Source of the DNA: Paragemmobacter ruber
Lineage (GTDB): Bacteria; Pseudomonadota; Alphaproteobacteria; Rhodobacterales; Rhodobacteraceae
Reading direction: 5' to 3'
DNA: 64,000 bases
NCBI RefSeq assembly: GCF_009908315.1
Contig: NZ_JAAATW010000001.1
Location: 744,001 to 808,000 of the forward strand
Below are positions 46,030 through 55,621 of the stretch, in pieces. How positions within the stretch are numbered: position 1 is the stretch's first letter; the number at the start of each line of letters is the position of its first letter. The notes beneath the pieces are model-generated. The model had not been told where the DNA came from, searched no databases, and worked only from the letters and a program-made list of their open reading frames with translations. Made by a program: the position numbers and the translations under genes.

Positions 46030-47649
46030 TCAACGCGCGTCGGCCAGCACCAGTTCCGCGCCCTTCCAGCCCAGCATCATCGCAGGCGCGTTGGTGTTGC
46101 CCGCGATCAGGTTGGGAAAGCTGGAGGCGTCGATCACCCGCAACCCCGCCACGCCGTGCACGCGTAGGCGCGAATCCACCACGCTGGTCGCTGGATCCGG
46201 CCCCATCCGGCAGGTGCAGGACGGGTGATAGACGGTGCCCGACCGTTTGCGGAAATCCTCGATCAGCGCCGCGTCCGTCACCACCTCCGGCCCCGGACGC
46301 AGTTCTTCGGCGATCAGGCGGGCCAAGGGCGGCTGCGCCGCCAGATGGCGCAGATACTTCACCGCCAGCAACATCTCCTGCACGTCATGGTCGGTTGAAA
46401 AGGCATTGGCCGTGATCACCGGGTGGCGGAACGGGTCGGGCGATCCGATGCGGATATGGCCCCGGCTGGTGGGACGGCAGTTCGACAGGCCAAGCGACAT
46501 GCCGGGAAAGGGATCGGGCGTCAGGATCGGCCGCTCCCCTTCCCGCGGGATGAGGGTGGAGAAGGCCTGCATGTAAAGCTGCATGTTGGGGCGCGCGAGG
46601 TCGGGCGAGGTGCGGAAGAAGCCCCCCGCATGGTTGATCGACTTGGCAAGCGGCCCCGCCCCGGCCAGCACGTATTTCATCCCGGCGATCAGCTTGCCCC
46701 ACCAGGGGCGAAGCTCGTCGTTATAGGTGGGGACGCGCATCTTCCAGGTGTAGTTGATGCCCTGATGATCGCTCAGATGATCGCCCACATTGGGGTTGTC
46801 GCGCTGCACGGGGATGCCCATGCCTTGCAGCAACGCCCCCGGCCCGATTCCTGAGAGTTGCAGTAGTTGCGGCGAGTTGATGGCGCCCCCGGACAGGATC
46901 ACCTCGGCCTTGGCGCGCAGGGTATGGGTCTGCCCGTTCTGCACATAGTCCACGCCCACGGCGCGGCCCTCTTCGATCAGCACCCGCGTCACCATTGCCC
47001 CGGTGATCACCCGGCAGTTCGGTCGCTTCATCGCAGGCCGCAGGAAGGCGCGGGCGGCAGAATTGCGCCGCGCCTTGTGGATGGTCATCTGATAGATGCC
47101 CGCCCCTTCCTGAACCGCCCCGTTGAAATCCGGGTTATGCGGCAGGCCTGCGCTTTCGCAGGCGGCGACGTAATCCTTCACCAAGGGATGCAGCCCCTTG
47201 CGATTGGCCGACACGAACAAAGGCCCGCCCTTGCCGCGCCAGTCATCGCCGCCCGCCTCGGTATCCTCCATGGCCTTGTAGGCGGAGAGCACATCCTCCC
47301 AGCCCCAGCCGGGATTGCCCGCCGCCTCCCATTCCTCGTAATCCGCGCGGTGACCGCGGATATAGACCATGGCATTGATGCTGGACGACCCGCCCAGAAC
47401 CTTGCCGCGCGGCCAGTGGTCGCGCTGCCCGGCAAGCCCGGGGTCGGGTTCGGTCTTGTAAAGCCAGTTCACGGCGGGGTCGTAGAACAGCTTGCCATAG
47501 CCCAAGGGGAGCATCACGAAAAAGCGCCGGTCGGTCCCGCCTGCCTCCAGCACCGTCACCCGATGCTTGCCGCTGGCCGTCAGCCGGTCTGCCAGCACGC
47601 AGCCCGCCGACCCTGCCCCCACGATGATGTAATCCGTTTCGTCGCCCAT
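46030..47649 (-). CDS. GMC-family FAD oxidoreductase, choline-dehydrogenase-like
   Basis: 539 residues. The FAD site is '[18 protein letters not shown]', with '[19 protein letters not shown]' and '[20 protein letters not shown]' as the two PROSITE GMC signatures. The catalytic histidine is in '[16 protein letters not shown]', and '[15 protein letters not shown]' closes the active site. Close in form to BetA choline dehydrogenase, but many paralogues oxidise other alcohols. Its position between betC and the carnitine genes makes choline or another quaternary-amine alcohol the best guess. No betB (betaine aldehyde dehydrogenase) is adjacent. Confidence 0.85.
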   Translation of the reverse strand: MGDETDYIIVGAGSAGCVLADRLTASGKHRVTVLEAGGTDRRFFVMLPLGYGKLFYDPAVNWLYKTEPDPGLAGQRDHWPRGKVLGGSSSINAMVYIRGHRADYEEWEAAGNPGWGWEDVLSAYKAMEDTEAGGDDWRGKGGPLFVSANRKGLHPLVKDYVAACESAGLPHNPDFNGAVQEGAGIYQMTIHKARRNSAARAFLRPAMKRPNCRVITGAMVTRVLIEEGRAVGVDYVQNGQTHTLRAKAEVILSGGAINSPQLLQLSGIGPGALLQGMGIPVQRDNPNVGDHLSDHQGINYTWKMRVPTYNDELRPWWGKLIAGMKYVLAGAGPLAKSINHAGGFFRTSPDLARPNMQLYMQAFSTLIPREGERPILTPDPFPGMSLGLSNCRPTSRGHIRIGSPDPFRHPVITANAFSTDHDVQEMLLAVKYLRHLAAQPPLARLIAEELRPGPEVVTDAALIEDFRKRSGTVYHPSCTCRMGPDPATSVVDSRLRVHGVAGLRVIDASSFPNLIAGNTNAPAMMLGWKGAELVLADAR

Positions 47650-47735
47650 GCTGGCCCACCTCTGCTTGCGGCGGAGCCTAGCGCCACATCATGGGGCGGC
47701 GTGACAGACAGCGACAGGAAACTGTCGTTTCCGTG

Positions 47736-48539
47736 TTACTTGCCCTTCCAGACGGGATCGCGCTTCTCGGCAAAGGCGCGGGCGCCTTCGAGCTGATCCT
47801 CGCTGGAATAGAGCCTGTCCACCGTCGCCAACTGCCGCTTGGTGATGCGGTTGAGCGCATCCTGAAAACGCAGCGCCTCGGCCTCGCGCACGACTTCCTT
47901 GATCGCGGCATAGACCAGCGGCGGGCCGCTTTCCAACAGGCGCGCCAGTTCCCAAGCCTTGGGCAGCAGGTCTTCGGAGGTGGTGATCTCCTTCAGGATG
48001 CCCCAGCGCAGCGCCTCTTCGGCATCGAACCAGCGCCCGGTCAGCAGCAGGTCCATGGCGACGTGATAGGGGATGCGCTTGGGCAGCTTGATCGAGGCCG
48101 CATCCGCCACGGTGCCCGACCGGATTTCCGGCAAGGCAAAGGTCGCGTTGGCAGAGGCAAGGATCAGGTCGCAGGACAGCGCCAGTTCCAGCCCGCCACC
48201 GCAGCAGATGCCGTTGATGGCGCAGATCACCGGCTTGTTCAGGTTGGGCAGTTCCTGCAAGCCGCCAAAGCCCCCCACGCCGTAATCGCCATCCACCGCA
48301 TCGCCGGCGGCGGCGGCCTTCAAGTCCCAGCCGGGGCAAAAGAACTTGTCCCCTTCGGCCCGCAGGATCGCGACGCGCAAGCTGTCATCATCGCGGAAGT
48401 CGCGGAAGGTCAGGCCCATGATCCGGCTGGTGGCAAGGTCGATCGCATTGGCCTTGGGCCGGTCCAGCGTCACCTCCAGCACCGCGCCCTCGCGCCGGGT
48501 CCGGATCGGGCCTTCGGTCCGCATATGCATGCCGCTCAT
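47736..48539 (-). CDS. Enoyl-CoA hydratase/isomerase family protein (possible crotonobetainyl-CoA hydratase)
   Basis: 267 residues from the ATG at 48539, which overlaps the ligase stop (ATGA). The crotonase oxyanion region is 'INGICCGGGLELALSCDLIL', and the acidic residues are in 'FALPEIRSGTVADAASIKLP'. The first segment 'VLEVTLDRPKANAIDLATSR' is standard. Resembles CaiD-type crotonobetainyl-CoA hydratases in its neighbourhood, but the substrate is inferred only from context. Co-translated with the CoA ligase. Confidence 0.85.
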   Translation of the reverse strand: MSGMHMRTEGPIRTRREGAVLEVTLDRPKANAIDLATSRIMGLTFRDFRDDDSLRVAILRAEGDKFFCPGWDLKAAAAGDAVDGDYGVGGFGGLQELPNLNKPVICAINGICCGGGLELALSCDLILASANATFALPEIRSGTVADAASIKLPKRIPYHVAMDLLLTGRWFDAEEALRWGILKEITTSEDLLPKAWELARLLESGPPLVYAAIKEVVREAEALRFQDALNRITKRQLATVDRLYSSEDQLEGARAFAEKRDPVWKGK

Positions 48540-50533
48540 TCCGCTTCCTCCCAGATGACCGCATCCACCGCCACGGCACCCGTGGCCGTCAGCATCAGCG
48601 GGTTGATCTCGATTTCCTCCAGCGCCGGGCTGGCCTGCATCAGGGCCTGCAAGGCCATGACGGCCTGCACGGCGGCGGCCGTGTCGGCCTTGGCCCGTCC
48701 ACGGTAGCCATCCAACAGCGGCCAAAGCCGCAGCCGACGCAGGGCCTGCGCCACCTCTTCCTCCGTCACCGGCAGGACGAGGGTCACCGTATCAGCCAGA
48801 ACTTCCGCCGTGACACCGCCAAAGCCAAGCGTCACCGTCGCGCCATAGACCGGGTCACGGCGCAGGCCGACGAGAAGTTCCGCCACCACGCCCGTGACCA
48901 TCTCTTCCGCCAGATAGCCCTGCGCCCCGGCCATCTCGGCCTGCCCGTCCAGCGAGGTCAGGCCAAGGCGCACGGCGCCAGCTTCCGTCTTGTGCGCAAA
49001 GCCCAGCCCCTTCAACGCAAGGGGCGCGGTCAGCCCCGCCGCCTTCACCGCCAGTTCCGGAAGTGTCGGCGCAGTGACCGCGCGCGGCGCGGCCACGCCT
49101 GTGCTCGCGATCAGCGCCTTGGACGACGCCTCGTCTCGCATCCGCAGCTTGCGCGCGCCCATGACGGGCCAGGGTCGCCAGCCGCCCCGGTTCGGCCCCG
49201 TCTGCGCCGCCTTGATCGCGCCCAGCGCGGTTTCCAGCCCCATCATCGGCACCACATTCGGTGCGGCCATTTTCACCGCCAGCGCCTCGTCGAAATTCTC
49301 GGGCAGCGAGGCGACGGCGAAGGCAGGTTTGCCTGTGTTCTGCGCCGCCGCCACAATGGCCTCCAGCGCGGGCATAAAGCTGGAGGGATCGCAGCGATCC
49401 GGGCGCGGCGGATCAATGATGAAGATGCCCGCGTCATAGCCCGCCAGCATCGTGGTGAAGACATCCGTCGTGCGCGGCCCGTCACCCCAGATGAAGGTGT
49501 GGTAATCCAAGGGGTTAGAGATGAAGACGATGGGGCCGAGGATATCGCCCAGCCTTTCCCGCTGTGCCTGCGACGGGGGCGGGAAATCCACGCCGAAGGG
49601 CGCGGCAAGATCGGCGACCAGCCCCGCCTCGCCCCCCGAACAGGACAGGGAACAGAGGCGCGGGCCGATCTGCGGGCCGCAGTGGTGGAAGATCTTCAGC
49701 GTCTCGATCAACTCGGCAGGCGTCGCCACCTCGGCCACGCCGCAGGCGCGCAGGAAGGCCGAAGAGGCGGCCCCCCCACCGGCGAGCGAGGCGGTGTGCG
49801 AAGCGGCCGCCGTGCGCGACAGTTCCGTCTTGCCCGATTTGATGCAGACGATCCCCTTGCCCGCCGACCGCGCGCGTTCGGCGAGGTCGGCAAAGGCCGC
49901 GGCATCGTCGATGCCTTCCACATACATGCCCAGCGCCGTCACCCGCTCATCCGCAAGCAGCGCCCCGGCCAGTTCCGCGAGCCCCACCTGCGCGGCATTG
50001 CCCAGACAGGCGACATAGGCCACGGGCAGGCCACGGGCCTGCATCGTCAGGTTGATCACAATGTTGGAGGATTGCGACAGAAGCGCCACCCCCCGCTCCA
50101 CCCGCACCCCGCCATGCTGATCGGGCCAAAGGAGCGCGCCGTCGAGATAGTTGATCACACCATAGCAATTGGGGCCAAGGATCGGCATATCCCCCGCCGC
50201 CTGCACCAGACGGGCCTGAAGATCAGCCTCGCCCGCCTCTTCCCAGCCGGAGGCAAAGCAGGTCGCCCCGCCCGCCCCCATGGCAGCCAGTTCTGTCACC
50301 ACATCCAGGGTTGCATGCCGATTGACGCCGATGAAGGTGGCATCCGGCGGTGCTGGCAGATCGGCCAAGCTGCGGAAACAGGGCGCCCCGGCGATCTGGT
50401 CGCGCGTGGGATGGACCGGCCAGACCGGCCCCTCAAACCCCATCTTGCGACATTGCTCGATCACATTCGCCGCCCAGCCAGAGCCGAGCACGGCGATGGA
50501 GCGCGGGCGCAGCAGGCGGTTCAGATCCCTCAT
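48536..50533 (-). CDS. NDP-forming acyl-CoA synthetase (acetate-CoA ligase family)
   Basis: 665 residues from the ATG at 50533. Order: CoA-binding Rossmann domain ('RPRSIAVLGSGWAANVIEQC'), succinyl-CoA-ligase-like domains ('MPILGPNCYGVINYLDGALL' and the phosphohistidine region 'SGKTELSRTAAASHTASLAG'), then an ATP-grasp domain from about residue 450 ('MRDEASSKALIASTGVAAPR' to 'EEIEINPLMLTATGAVAVDA'). Forms a CoA thioester with ATP to ADP plus phosphate. In this setting it may activate carnitine, crotonobetaine or a similar acid, replacing the AMP-forming CaiC. Upstream gap carries an inverted repeat. Confidence 0.87.
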   Translation of the reverse strand: MRDLNRLLRPRSIAVLGSGWAANVIEQCRKMGFEGPVWPVHPTRDQIAGAPCFRSLADLPAPPDATFIGVNRHATLDVVTELAAMGAGGATCFASGWEEAGEADLQARLVQAAGDMPILGPNCYGVINYLDGALLWPDQHGGVRVERGVALLSQSSNIVINLTMQARGLPVAYVACLGNAAQVGLAELAGALLADERVTALGMYVEGIDDAAAFADLAERARSAGKGIVCIKSGKTELSRTAAASHTASLAGGGAASSAFLRACGVAEVATPAELIETLKIFHHCGPQIGPRLCSLSCSGGEAGLVADLAAPFGVDFPPPSQAQRERLGDILGPIVFISNPLDYHTFIWGDGPRTTDVFTTMLAGYDAGIFIIDPPRPDRCDPSSFMPALEAIVAAAQNTGKPAFAVASLPENFDEALAVKMAAPNVVPMMGLETALGAIKAAQTGPNRGGWRPWPVMGARKLRMRDEASSKALIASTGVAAPRAVTAPTLPELAVKAAGLTAPLALKGLGFAHKTEAGAVRLGLTSLDGQAEMAGAQGYLAEEMVTGVVAELLVGLRRDPVYGATVTLGFGGVTAEVLADTVTLVLPVTEEEVAQALRRLRLWPLLDGYRGRAKADTAAAVQAVMALQALMQASPALEEIEINPLMLTATGAVAVDAVIWEEAE

Positions 50534-50590
50534 GCCCGATGCCCTGCGCAAACTGCCAGCCCCGGGGGCGCTTCGCCCCCCAGACCCCCA

Positions 50591-50760
50591 GAGGATATTT
50601 GACAACGGAAAATGGAAACACCCCGCCAGCACTTGGCCAGCGAGGTACCATTTCCCGTTGCGGTCATCGGCGTCCCCGCCTGTACCGCAAGGTCACCTTG
50701 CCAAGAATGCGTTAGCAAAAGATGAAGGCCGCCTGTCATTTTCCGTTCCCAAATATCCTC
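50591..50760. repeat. 24-bp inverted repeats flanking a 122-bp spacer
   Basis: GAGGATATTTGACAACGGAA then AATG (50591-50614) is matched in reverse complement at 50737-50760 with two mismatches. The outer end (GGATATTTG) resembles the 22-bp element's GGGTATTTG. The spacer also contains a 'GCAAAAGATGAAGG' stretch like the element's inner end. Between the acyl-CoA dehydrogenase end and the ligase start. Confidence 0.8.
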
Positions 50761-50823
50761 AGAGGGTGAGGAGCGTCAGCGACGAGGGGGCAGAATGCCC
50801 CCTGATTCTTCGTAGAAAAATCG

Positions 50824-51987
50824 TCATGCACCATGGGCGCGCAGCATCTGTCGGCTGATGATATGGCGCTGGATCTCGGACGTGCCTTCCCAGATGCGCT
50901 CCACCCGCGCGTCGCGCCAGATGCGTTCCAGGGGCAGATCGTCCATCAGGCCCATCCCGCCATGGATCTGGATCGCCTCGTCGGCGATGAAGGCCAGAAC
51001 CTCGGTCGCCTTGAGCTTGGCCATGCTCATGTCCGCCTCGGTCACCGTGCCCTGATCGAATTTCCACGCGGCTTCCCAGGTCAGCAGTTCCGCCGCCTTC
51101 AACTCCATCGCCATGTCGGCCAGCTTGAAGCTGATCCCCTGGAACTTGCCGATGGACTGGCCGAATTGCTGGCGTTCCGCCGCATACTGCACGGCATGGG
51201 CCAGCGCGCGTTCGGCGCGGCCAAGGCAGGTGGCGGCGACTTGCAGGCGGGTGGCGCCAAGCCAGGTATTGGCTACCTCGAACCCCTTGTGGACCTCGCC
51301 CAGGATCTGGCTTTTCGGGATGCGGCAATTGTCGAACTCGAGGATGGCGTTGGTATAGCCACGGTGGCTGACGTTGCGATAACCGTCGCGGACGGTGAAA
51401 CCGGGGGTGCCCTTGTCCACGAAGAAGGCGGTGATCAGCTTCTTCTTGCCGCGCGGGGTCTCTTCCTCGCCGCTCGCCATGAAGCAGATGGCAAAATCGG
51501 CAAGGTCCGCATGGCTGATAAAATGCTTGGTGCCGTTCAGCACCCAGTCATCGCCGTCGGGTCGGGCGCTGGCCTTCATCCCGCGCAGGTCGGACCCGGC
51601 ACCCGGCTCCGTCATCGCAAGGCAATCCCATTTTTCGCCCCGGATACAGGGGTAGAGGTATTTCTGCCGCTGCTCCTCCGTCCCGGCCAGAAGGATGTTC
51701 GACGGCCGCGCGACGCAGGTCCAGTGGAGCGCGTAGTTCGCCTTGCCCAACTCTTTCTCATACAGCAGCCAGGACAGGGTATCGAGACCCGCGCCCCCCA
51801 CCTCGGCCGGCATATTGGCGGCGTAGAGGCCTGCCTGCATGGCCTTGGCCTGAATCTGCTTGATCAGGTCCATGCGCAGGTGGCCTGTGCGTTCCACCTC
51901 CATCTCATGCGGGTAAAGCTCGTTCTCGACGAAGCTGCGCGTCGTCTCCACGATCATCTGCTGTTCTTCGGTCAGGCCGAAATGCAT
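50824..51987 (-). CDS. Acyl-CoA dehydrogenase (possible crotonobetainyl-CoA reductase)
   Basis: 387 residues. 'LAMTEPGAGSDLRGMKASAR' and 'WVLNGTKHFISHADLADFAI' form the FAD and substrate loops; 'AIQIHGGMGLMDDLPLERIW' and 'RVERIWEGTSEIQRHIISRQ' close the C-terminal helical domain with the FAD-contacting EGTSEIQ. No glutamate is clearly at the usual catalytic position, so substrate class is open. It shares the carnitine locus; CaiA-type function is a reasonable inference. 11 bp downstream of the SDR gene, same strand. Confidence 0.87.
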   Translation of the reverse strand: MHFGLTEEQQMIVETTRSFVENELYPHEMEVERTGHLRMDLIKQIQAKAMQAGLYAANMPAEVGGAGLDTLSWLLYEKELGKANYALHWTCVARPSNILLAGTEEQRQKYLYPCIRGEKWDCLAMTEPGAGSDLRGMKASARPDGDDWVLNGTKHFISHADLADFAICFMASGEEETPRGKKKLITAFFVDKGTPGFTVRDGYRNVSHRGYTNAILEFDNCRIPKSQILGEVHKGFEVANTWLGATRLQVAATCLGRAERALAHAVQYAAERQQFGQSIGKFQGISFKLADMAMELKAAELLTWEAAWKFDQGTVTEADMSMAKLKATEVLAFIADEAIQIHGGMGLMDDLPLERIWRDARVERIWEGTSEIQRHIISRQMLRAHGA

Positions 51988-51998
51988 GGCGGTTTTCC

Positions 51999-52754
51999 TT
52001 ACGGATCAACGTTATAAGTCATGCCGTCAACGGCAAGCGCCTGCCCTGACACCATCCTTGCCCCGTCCGAGGAGAGGAACAGCGCCATGGCGGCGACATC
52101 TTCGGGATCGGACAGCCGCTTCATCGCGGTGCCGCTGGCATAGCCCTGCCGCACGGCGTCGGGGGTCATGCCCTTGGCCTGCGCCTCGGCCTCGATCACC
52201 CGGTCGATGCGGGGGCCGTTCACCGATCCGGGGCAGATTGCATTCGCGCGGATGCCGTGGGGGCCGAGTTCCATGGCCACCGTCTTCATCAGGCCGATCA
52301 CGGCCCATTTCGCCGCCACATAGGGCGCGCGGTAGGGCGTGCCGTAAAGGCCGGAGGTGGAGGAGGTGAAGATCATCACCCCCGCCCCTGCCGGTTTCAT
52401 CATACGCGCCGCATGTTTTGCGGCGATCATCGCACCGTCGAGATTGACGGCAAGGCAGGCATGCCATTCCGCAAGGTCCATGTCCTCGATCGCGGCGGTC
52501 GGACCCTTGATCCCCGCATTGGCGCAAAGCACGTCCAGCCCGCCCCAATCGGCCGTGATGGTGGCGAAAAGGGCGATCATCTCGGCTTCATCCGAGGCAT
52601 CGCAGCGGGTGGCGCGGATGCCCGCAGGCACGGCCGCCACGGCGGCGGCATCTACATCCGTCACCCAGACCTGATCCCCCGCATCGGCAAAGGCCCGGGC
52701 CATTTCCAGCCCGATCCCGTTCGCCCCTGCCGTGATCAGGACGCGGCGCGTCAC
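51999..52754 (-). CDS. SDR-family oxidoreductase
   Basis: 251 residues. The NAD(P) motif is 'VLITAGANGIGLEMARAF', 'LCANAGIKGPTA' contains NAG, and the catalytic S...YxxxK is 'MIFTSSTSGLYGTPYRAPYV' with Y-V-A-A-K. D34-type acidic residues ('VWVTDVDAAAV') indicate NAD preference. Its 4-bp overlap with the carnitine dehydrogenase fusion ties it to that pathway, but the substrate is unknown. Confidence 0.88.
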   Translation of the reverse strand: MTRRVLITAGANGIGLEMARAFADAGDQVWVTDVDAAAVAAVPAGIRATRCDASDEAEMIALFATITADWGGLDVLCANAGIKGPTAAIEDMDLAEWHACLAVNLDGAMIAAKHAARMMKPAGAGVMIFTSSTSGLYGTPYRAPYVAAKWAVIGLMKTVAMELGPHGIRANAICPGSVNGPRIDRVIEAEAQAKGMTPDAVRQGYASGTAMKRLSDPEDVAAMALFLSSDGARMVSGQALAVDGMTYNVDP

Positions 52755-54208
52755 TTCTTCTGCCCCACATGTCGGCCTGCGGCTTCGGGTTTCGGCAGGG
52801 CGGCATGGGCCTTGGCGATGGGCAGCAGGCGATCAAGGATCGCGGGCGGCGCCGCGCAGGTCTTGCCCGCCTTCATGTCCACATGCAGCAGCATCTGTTC
52901 CAGCGTCGCCACCGCCTCATCGCCCTTCAGGATGCGGATGAAGATATGCAGCCGTTTCTCATCGGCATGGATCACCTGCACCGTCCCCGACAGCGCATCG
53001 CCCAGCTTAGCCTCGCCCAGATGCATGATGTGCGTCTCGGCAGTGTAATAGCTGAAGCCCGTGCCGACATAGGCGATATCCGCCCCGATATGGCGCAGGA
53101 AGGCATCCGAGGTTTCCGAGGCCGCAAAGAGATAGCGGCTTTCGGTCATGTGGCCGTTATAGTCGATCCAGCCCGGCAGGACATGCATCCGCGCCATTTC
53201 CATCGGCTGGGCATGGTCGGGCGACGGGGCGGGCATCGCCTGACGGCGGCGGGCATCGTGGTCCAGCAGCACCTTGCCCGCGCCCCAGTTCCGTTCCTTC
53301 AGCACCCGCAGAAAGCCGATCAGGTTCTGGTCGCGGATGCGTTCCAATTCGCGGATCGAATGATGCCCCGATTGCGCGTCGGACTGCCCGGCGATGAGGT
53401 CCACCAGTTCGTCATTGAATTCCGGCACATCCATCAGCTTGGTCCAGGGCCAGGTCAGGCAGGGGCCGAACTGGGCCATGAAATGCTTCATCCCCGCCTC
53501 GCCGCCCGCGATGCGATAGGTCTCGAACAGGCCCATCTGGCCCCAGCGCAGGCCGAAACCCATGCGGATGGCTTCGTCGATTTCCTCGGTCGTGGCGATG
53601 CCGTCCTTCACGAGCCACAGCGCCTCGCGCCAGACCGCTTCCAAGAAACGGTCGGCGATATGGGCGTCGATCTCCTTGCGGATGTGGAGCGGGAACATCC
53701 CGATCTCGCGCAGGGTTTCCTTGGCGGAGTCGATCAGGGCCGGGTCGGATTTGGCCGAAGGCACAATCTCGGCCAGCGGCAGCAGGTAGACGGGGTTGAA
53801 GGGGTGCGCGACGAAGATCGTGGCCGGGTTGGCGGCGTTCTGCTGCAACTCCGACGGTTTGAAGCCCGAGGTGGAAGAACCGATGGGCGTGCCGGGCGCA
53901 ACCTGTTGAATTTGCGCGAAGACGCGGTGTTTCAGGTCGAGCCGCTCGGACACGGATTCCTGAATGTAGTCGGCCCCTTCCACCGCCTCGGTGATGGTGC
54001 TGGCGAAACTCAGCTTGCCCTCAGGTGGCATGGGTCCGTCCGACAGCGCAGGCAGCGCGCGGCGGGCATTGGCGATGACCTCGCCCACCTTGCGCGGGGC
54101 CTCGGGATCCGGGTCGAACACCGCCACATCCCAACCGTTGAGCAGGAAACGCGCGGCCCAGCCGCCGCCGATGACCCCGCCCCCGATGATGCCCGCCTTG
54201 CGCGCCAT
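52751..54208 (-). CDS. cdhA: L-carnitine dehydrogenase fused to betainyl-CoA thioesterase
   Basis: 485 residues, two domains. Residues 1 to about 320 are a 3-hydroxyacyl-CoA-dehydrogenase-like NAD enzyme ('AGIIGGGVIGGGWAARFLLN', 'IGSSTSGFKPSELQQNAANP', 'VAHPFNPVYLLPLAEIVPS') of the carnitine 3-dehydrogenase subfamily. Residues about 341-485 form a hotdog thioesterase ('MHVLPGWIDYNGHMTESRYL'). Known pathway: carnitine to 3-dehydrocarnitine, BKACE cleavage with acetyl-CoA to betainyl-CoA plus acetoacetate, then hydrolysis to glycine betaine. In Pseudomonas the two activities are separate proteins (CdhA, CdhB). Confidence 0.9.
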   Translation of the reverse strand: MARKAGIIGGGVIGGGWAARFLLNGWDVAVFDPDPEAPRKVGEVIANARRALPALSDGPMPPEGKLSFASTITEAVEGADYIQESVSERLDLKHRVFAQIQQVAPGTPIGSSTSGFKPSELQQNAANPATIFVAHPFNPVYLLPLAEIVPSAKSDPALIDSAKETLREIGMFPLHIRKEIDAHIADRFLEAVWREALWLVKDGIATTEEIDEAIRMGFGLRWGQMGLFETYRIAGGEAGMKHFMAQFGPCLTWPWTKLMDVPEFNDELVDLIAGQSDAQSGHHSIRELERIRDQNLIGFLRVLKERNWGAGKVLLDHDARRRQAMPAPSPDHAQPMEMARMHVLPGWIDYNGHMTESRYLFAASETSDAFLRHIGADIAYVGTGFSYYTAETHIMHLGEAKLGDALSGTVQVIHADEKRLHIFIRILKGDEAVATLEQMLLHVDMKAGKTCAAPPAILDRLLPIAKAHAALPKPEAAGRHVGQKK

Positions 54209-54221
54209 GTCCGTCTCTCCC

Positions 54222-54653
54222 TCAAATGGCCCAGATCAGGGCCAACAGCAGAAGGGCGATCACCACCGCCCCGATCTTCGTGGCACCGGGCAGGGTTGGC
54301 CCTGCCCCCGTGCCCTGATGTTGCGGGGCCACGCCTTGGCTTCCCGTCGACCGTGCACGGTCCTTGCCGGCAATACGCAGCGCCTCGTCCGAGAAGGCCA
54401 CGGTGATGGCCGCACCCGGAAGGGCCTGCGGCGGCGCTGCGCCCGCGCGCGCCGCCATTTCCTCGGCCGTCACATCACCTTGGCGCAGGGATTGCGCCTC
54501 CTCAGGCGTCACCTGCACCTGCACCGCTTGCGCAAGGCTTTTCAGCAGAAAGCCCGTCTCCAGCGGTTCCAGCACCCATCCCTGACCCAGAGGGATCACC
54601 TTGCCCGCCGCCAGAACGGCAATGGGCGGGGGGATGGGGCTGATCCGTTCCAC
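54222..54653 (-). CDS. Small tail-anchored protein of unknown function in the carnitine operon
   Basis: 143 residues from a GTG at 54653, one base after the BKACE stop codon. Residues 1 to about 75 form a small mixed domain ('VIPLGQGWVLEPLETGFLLK', 'VTPEEAQSLRQGDVTAEEM'), then a proline/glycine-rich linker, then one C-terminal hydrophobic helix 'KIGAVVIALLLLALIWAI' ending at the terminus. This looks like a tail-anchored membrane protein with its domain in the cytoplasm. No known family recognised. Operon position between cdhC and cdhA-type genes implies a role in this pathway or coupled translation only. Confidence 0.7.
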   Translation of the reverse strand: MERISPIPPPIAVLAAGKVIPLGQGWVLEPLETGFLLKSLAQAVQVQVTPEEAQSLRQGDVTAEEMAARAGAAPPQALPGAAITVAFSDEALRIAGKDRARSTGSQGVAPQHQGTGAGPTLPGATKIGAVVIALLLLALIWAI

Positions 54654-54654
54654 T

Positions 54655-55569
54655 TTACTTCGGCAGCGGCGCGCGCTTTTCCAAGCGCAGCCGGGCGCGC
54701 ACCTCGGCGGGGGTAATGACGCGGGCGCCCATGTTTTCGATGATGGTTGCCGCGCGTTCCACAAGCTGGGCGTTGGTGGCAAGCACCCCTTTGTCGAGCC
54801 AGAGATTGTCTTCCAGCCCCACCCGCACGTTGCCGCCCGCCAGCACCGCCGCCGCGACATAGGCCATTTGGTTGCGGCCCAGGCTGAAGGCCGAATAATG
54901 CCAGCCTTGGGGGACGTTGTTCACCATCGCCATGAAGGTGTTCAGATCATCCGGTGCGCCCCACGGCACGCCCATACAGAGCTGCACCAGCACGGGTTCG
55001 GGGATCACGCCTTCCTTCACCAGTTCCTTGGCCAGCCAGAGGTGGCCTGTATCAAACGCCTCAATCTCGATCCGCACGCCTGCCGCCGTCATGCGGCGGG
55101 CCATGTCGCGCAACATGCCCGGCGTGTTGACCATGACGTAATCGGCTTCGTTGAAATTCATCGTCCCGCAGTCGAGCGTGCAGATTTCCGGCCGGCATTC
55201 CACCACATGGGCCACCCGTTCGGTGGCCCCCGCCATGTCGGAGCGCGGGCCGAGGCGACCCATATCCTCGGTCCCTTCGAAATAGATGTCGCCGCCCATG
55301 CCGGCGGTCAGGTTCAGCACCACATCGGTGGCGGAATCCCTAATCCTTTCCGTGACTTCGCGGTACAGCGCGGGATCGCGGGCGGGTTTGCCGGTTTCGG
55401 GATCGCGCACATGGCAATGGACCACCGCCGCGCCCGCCTTGGCCGCCGCGATGGCGCTTTCGGCGATCTGGGCCGGGCTGCGCGGGACATGCGGGCTGCG
55501 GTCCTGCGTGCCGCCCGATCCGGTGACGGCACAGGTGATGAATACCTCGCGATTCATGGCGAGCGGCAT
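54655..55569 (-). CDS. cdhC: BKACE-family 3-dehydrocarnitine cleavage enzyme
   Basis: 304 residues from the ATG at 55569 behind GGGAGGA. Zinc site H51 and H53 in 'AAVVHCHVRDPETGKPARD', with 'LNLTAGMGGDIYFEGTEDMG', 'CTLDCGTMNFNEADYVMVN' and 'HLWLAKELVKEGVIPEPVLV' typical of beta-keto acid cleavage enzymes. Given the neighbouring carnitine dehydrogenase-thioesterase, it should convert 3-dehydrocarnitine and acetyl-CoA to betainyl-CoA and acetoacetate, as CdhC does. Divergent from the GlxA-type regulator. Confidence 0.9.
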   Translation of the reverse strand: MPLAMNREVFITCAVTGSGGTQDRSPHVPRSPAQIAESAIAAAKAGAAVVHCHVRDPETGKPARDPALYREVTERIRDSATDVVLNLTAGMGGDIYFEGTEDMGRLGPRSDMAGATERVAHVVECRPEICTLDCGTMNFNEADYVMVNTPGMLRDMARRMTAAGVRIEIEAFDTGHLWLAKELVKEGVIPEPVLVQLCMGVPWGAPDDLNTFMAMVNNVPQGWHYSAFSLGRNQMAYVAAAVLAGGNVRVGLEDNLWLDKGVLATNAQLVERAATIIENMGARVITPAEVRARLRLEKRAPLPK

Positions 55570-55621
55570 GGCGGTCCTCCCTTGGCTGGATGCCAGACTA
55601 GCCTGCTTGCGCCGTGATGCT

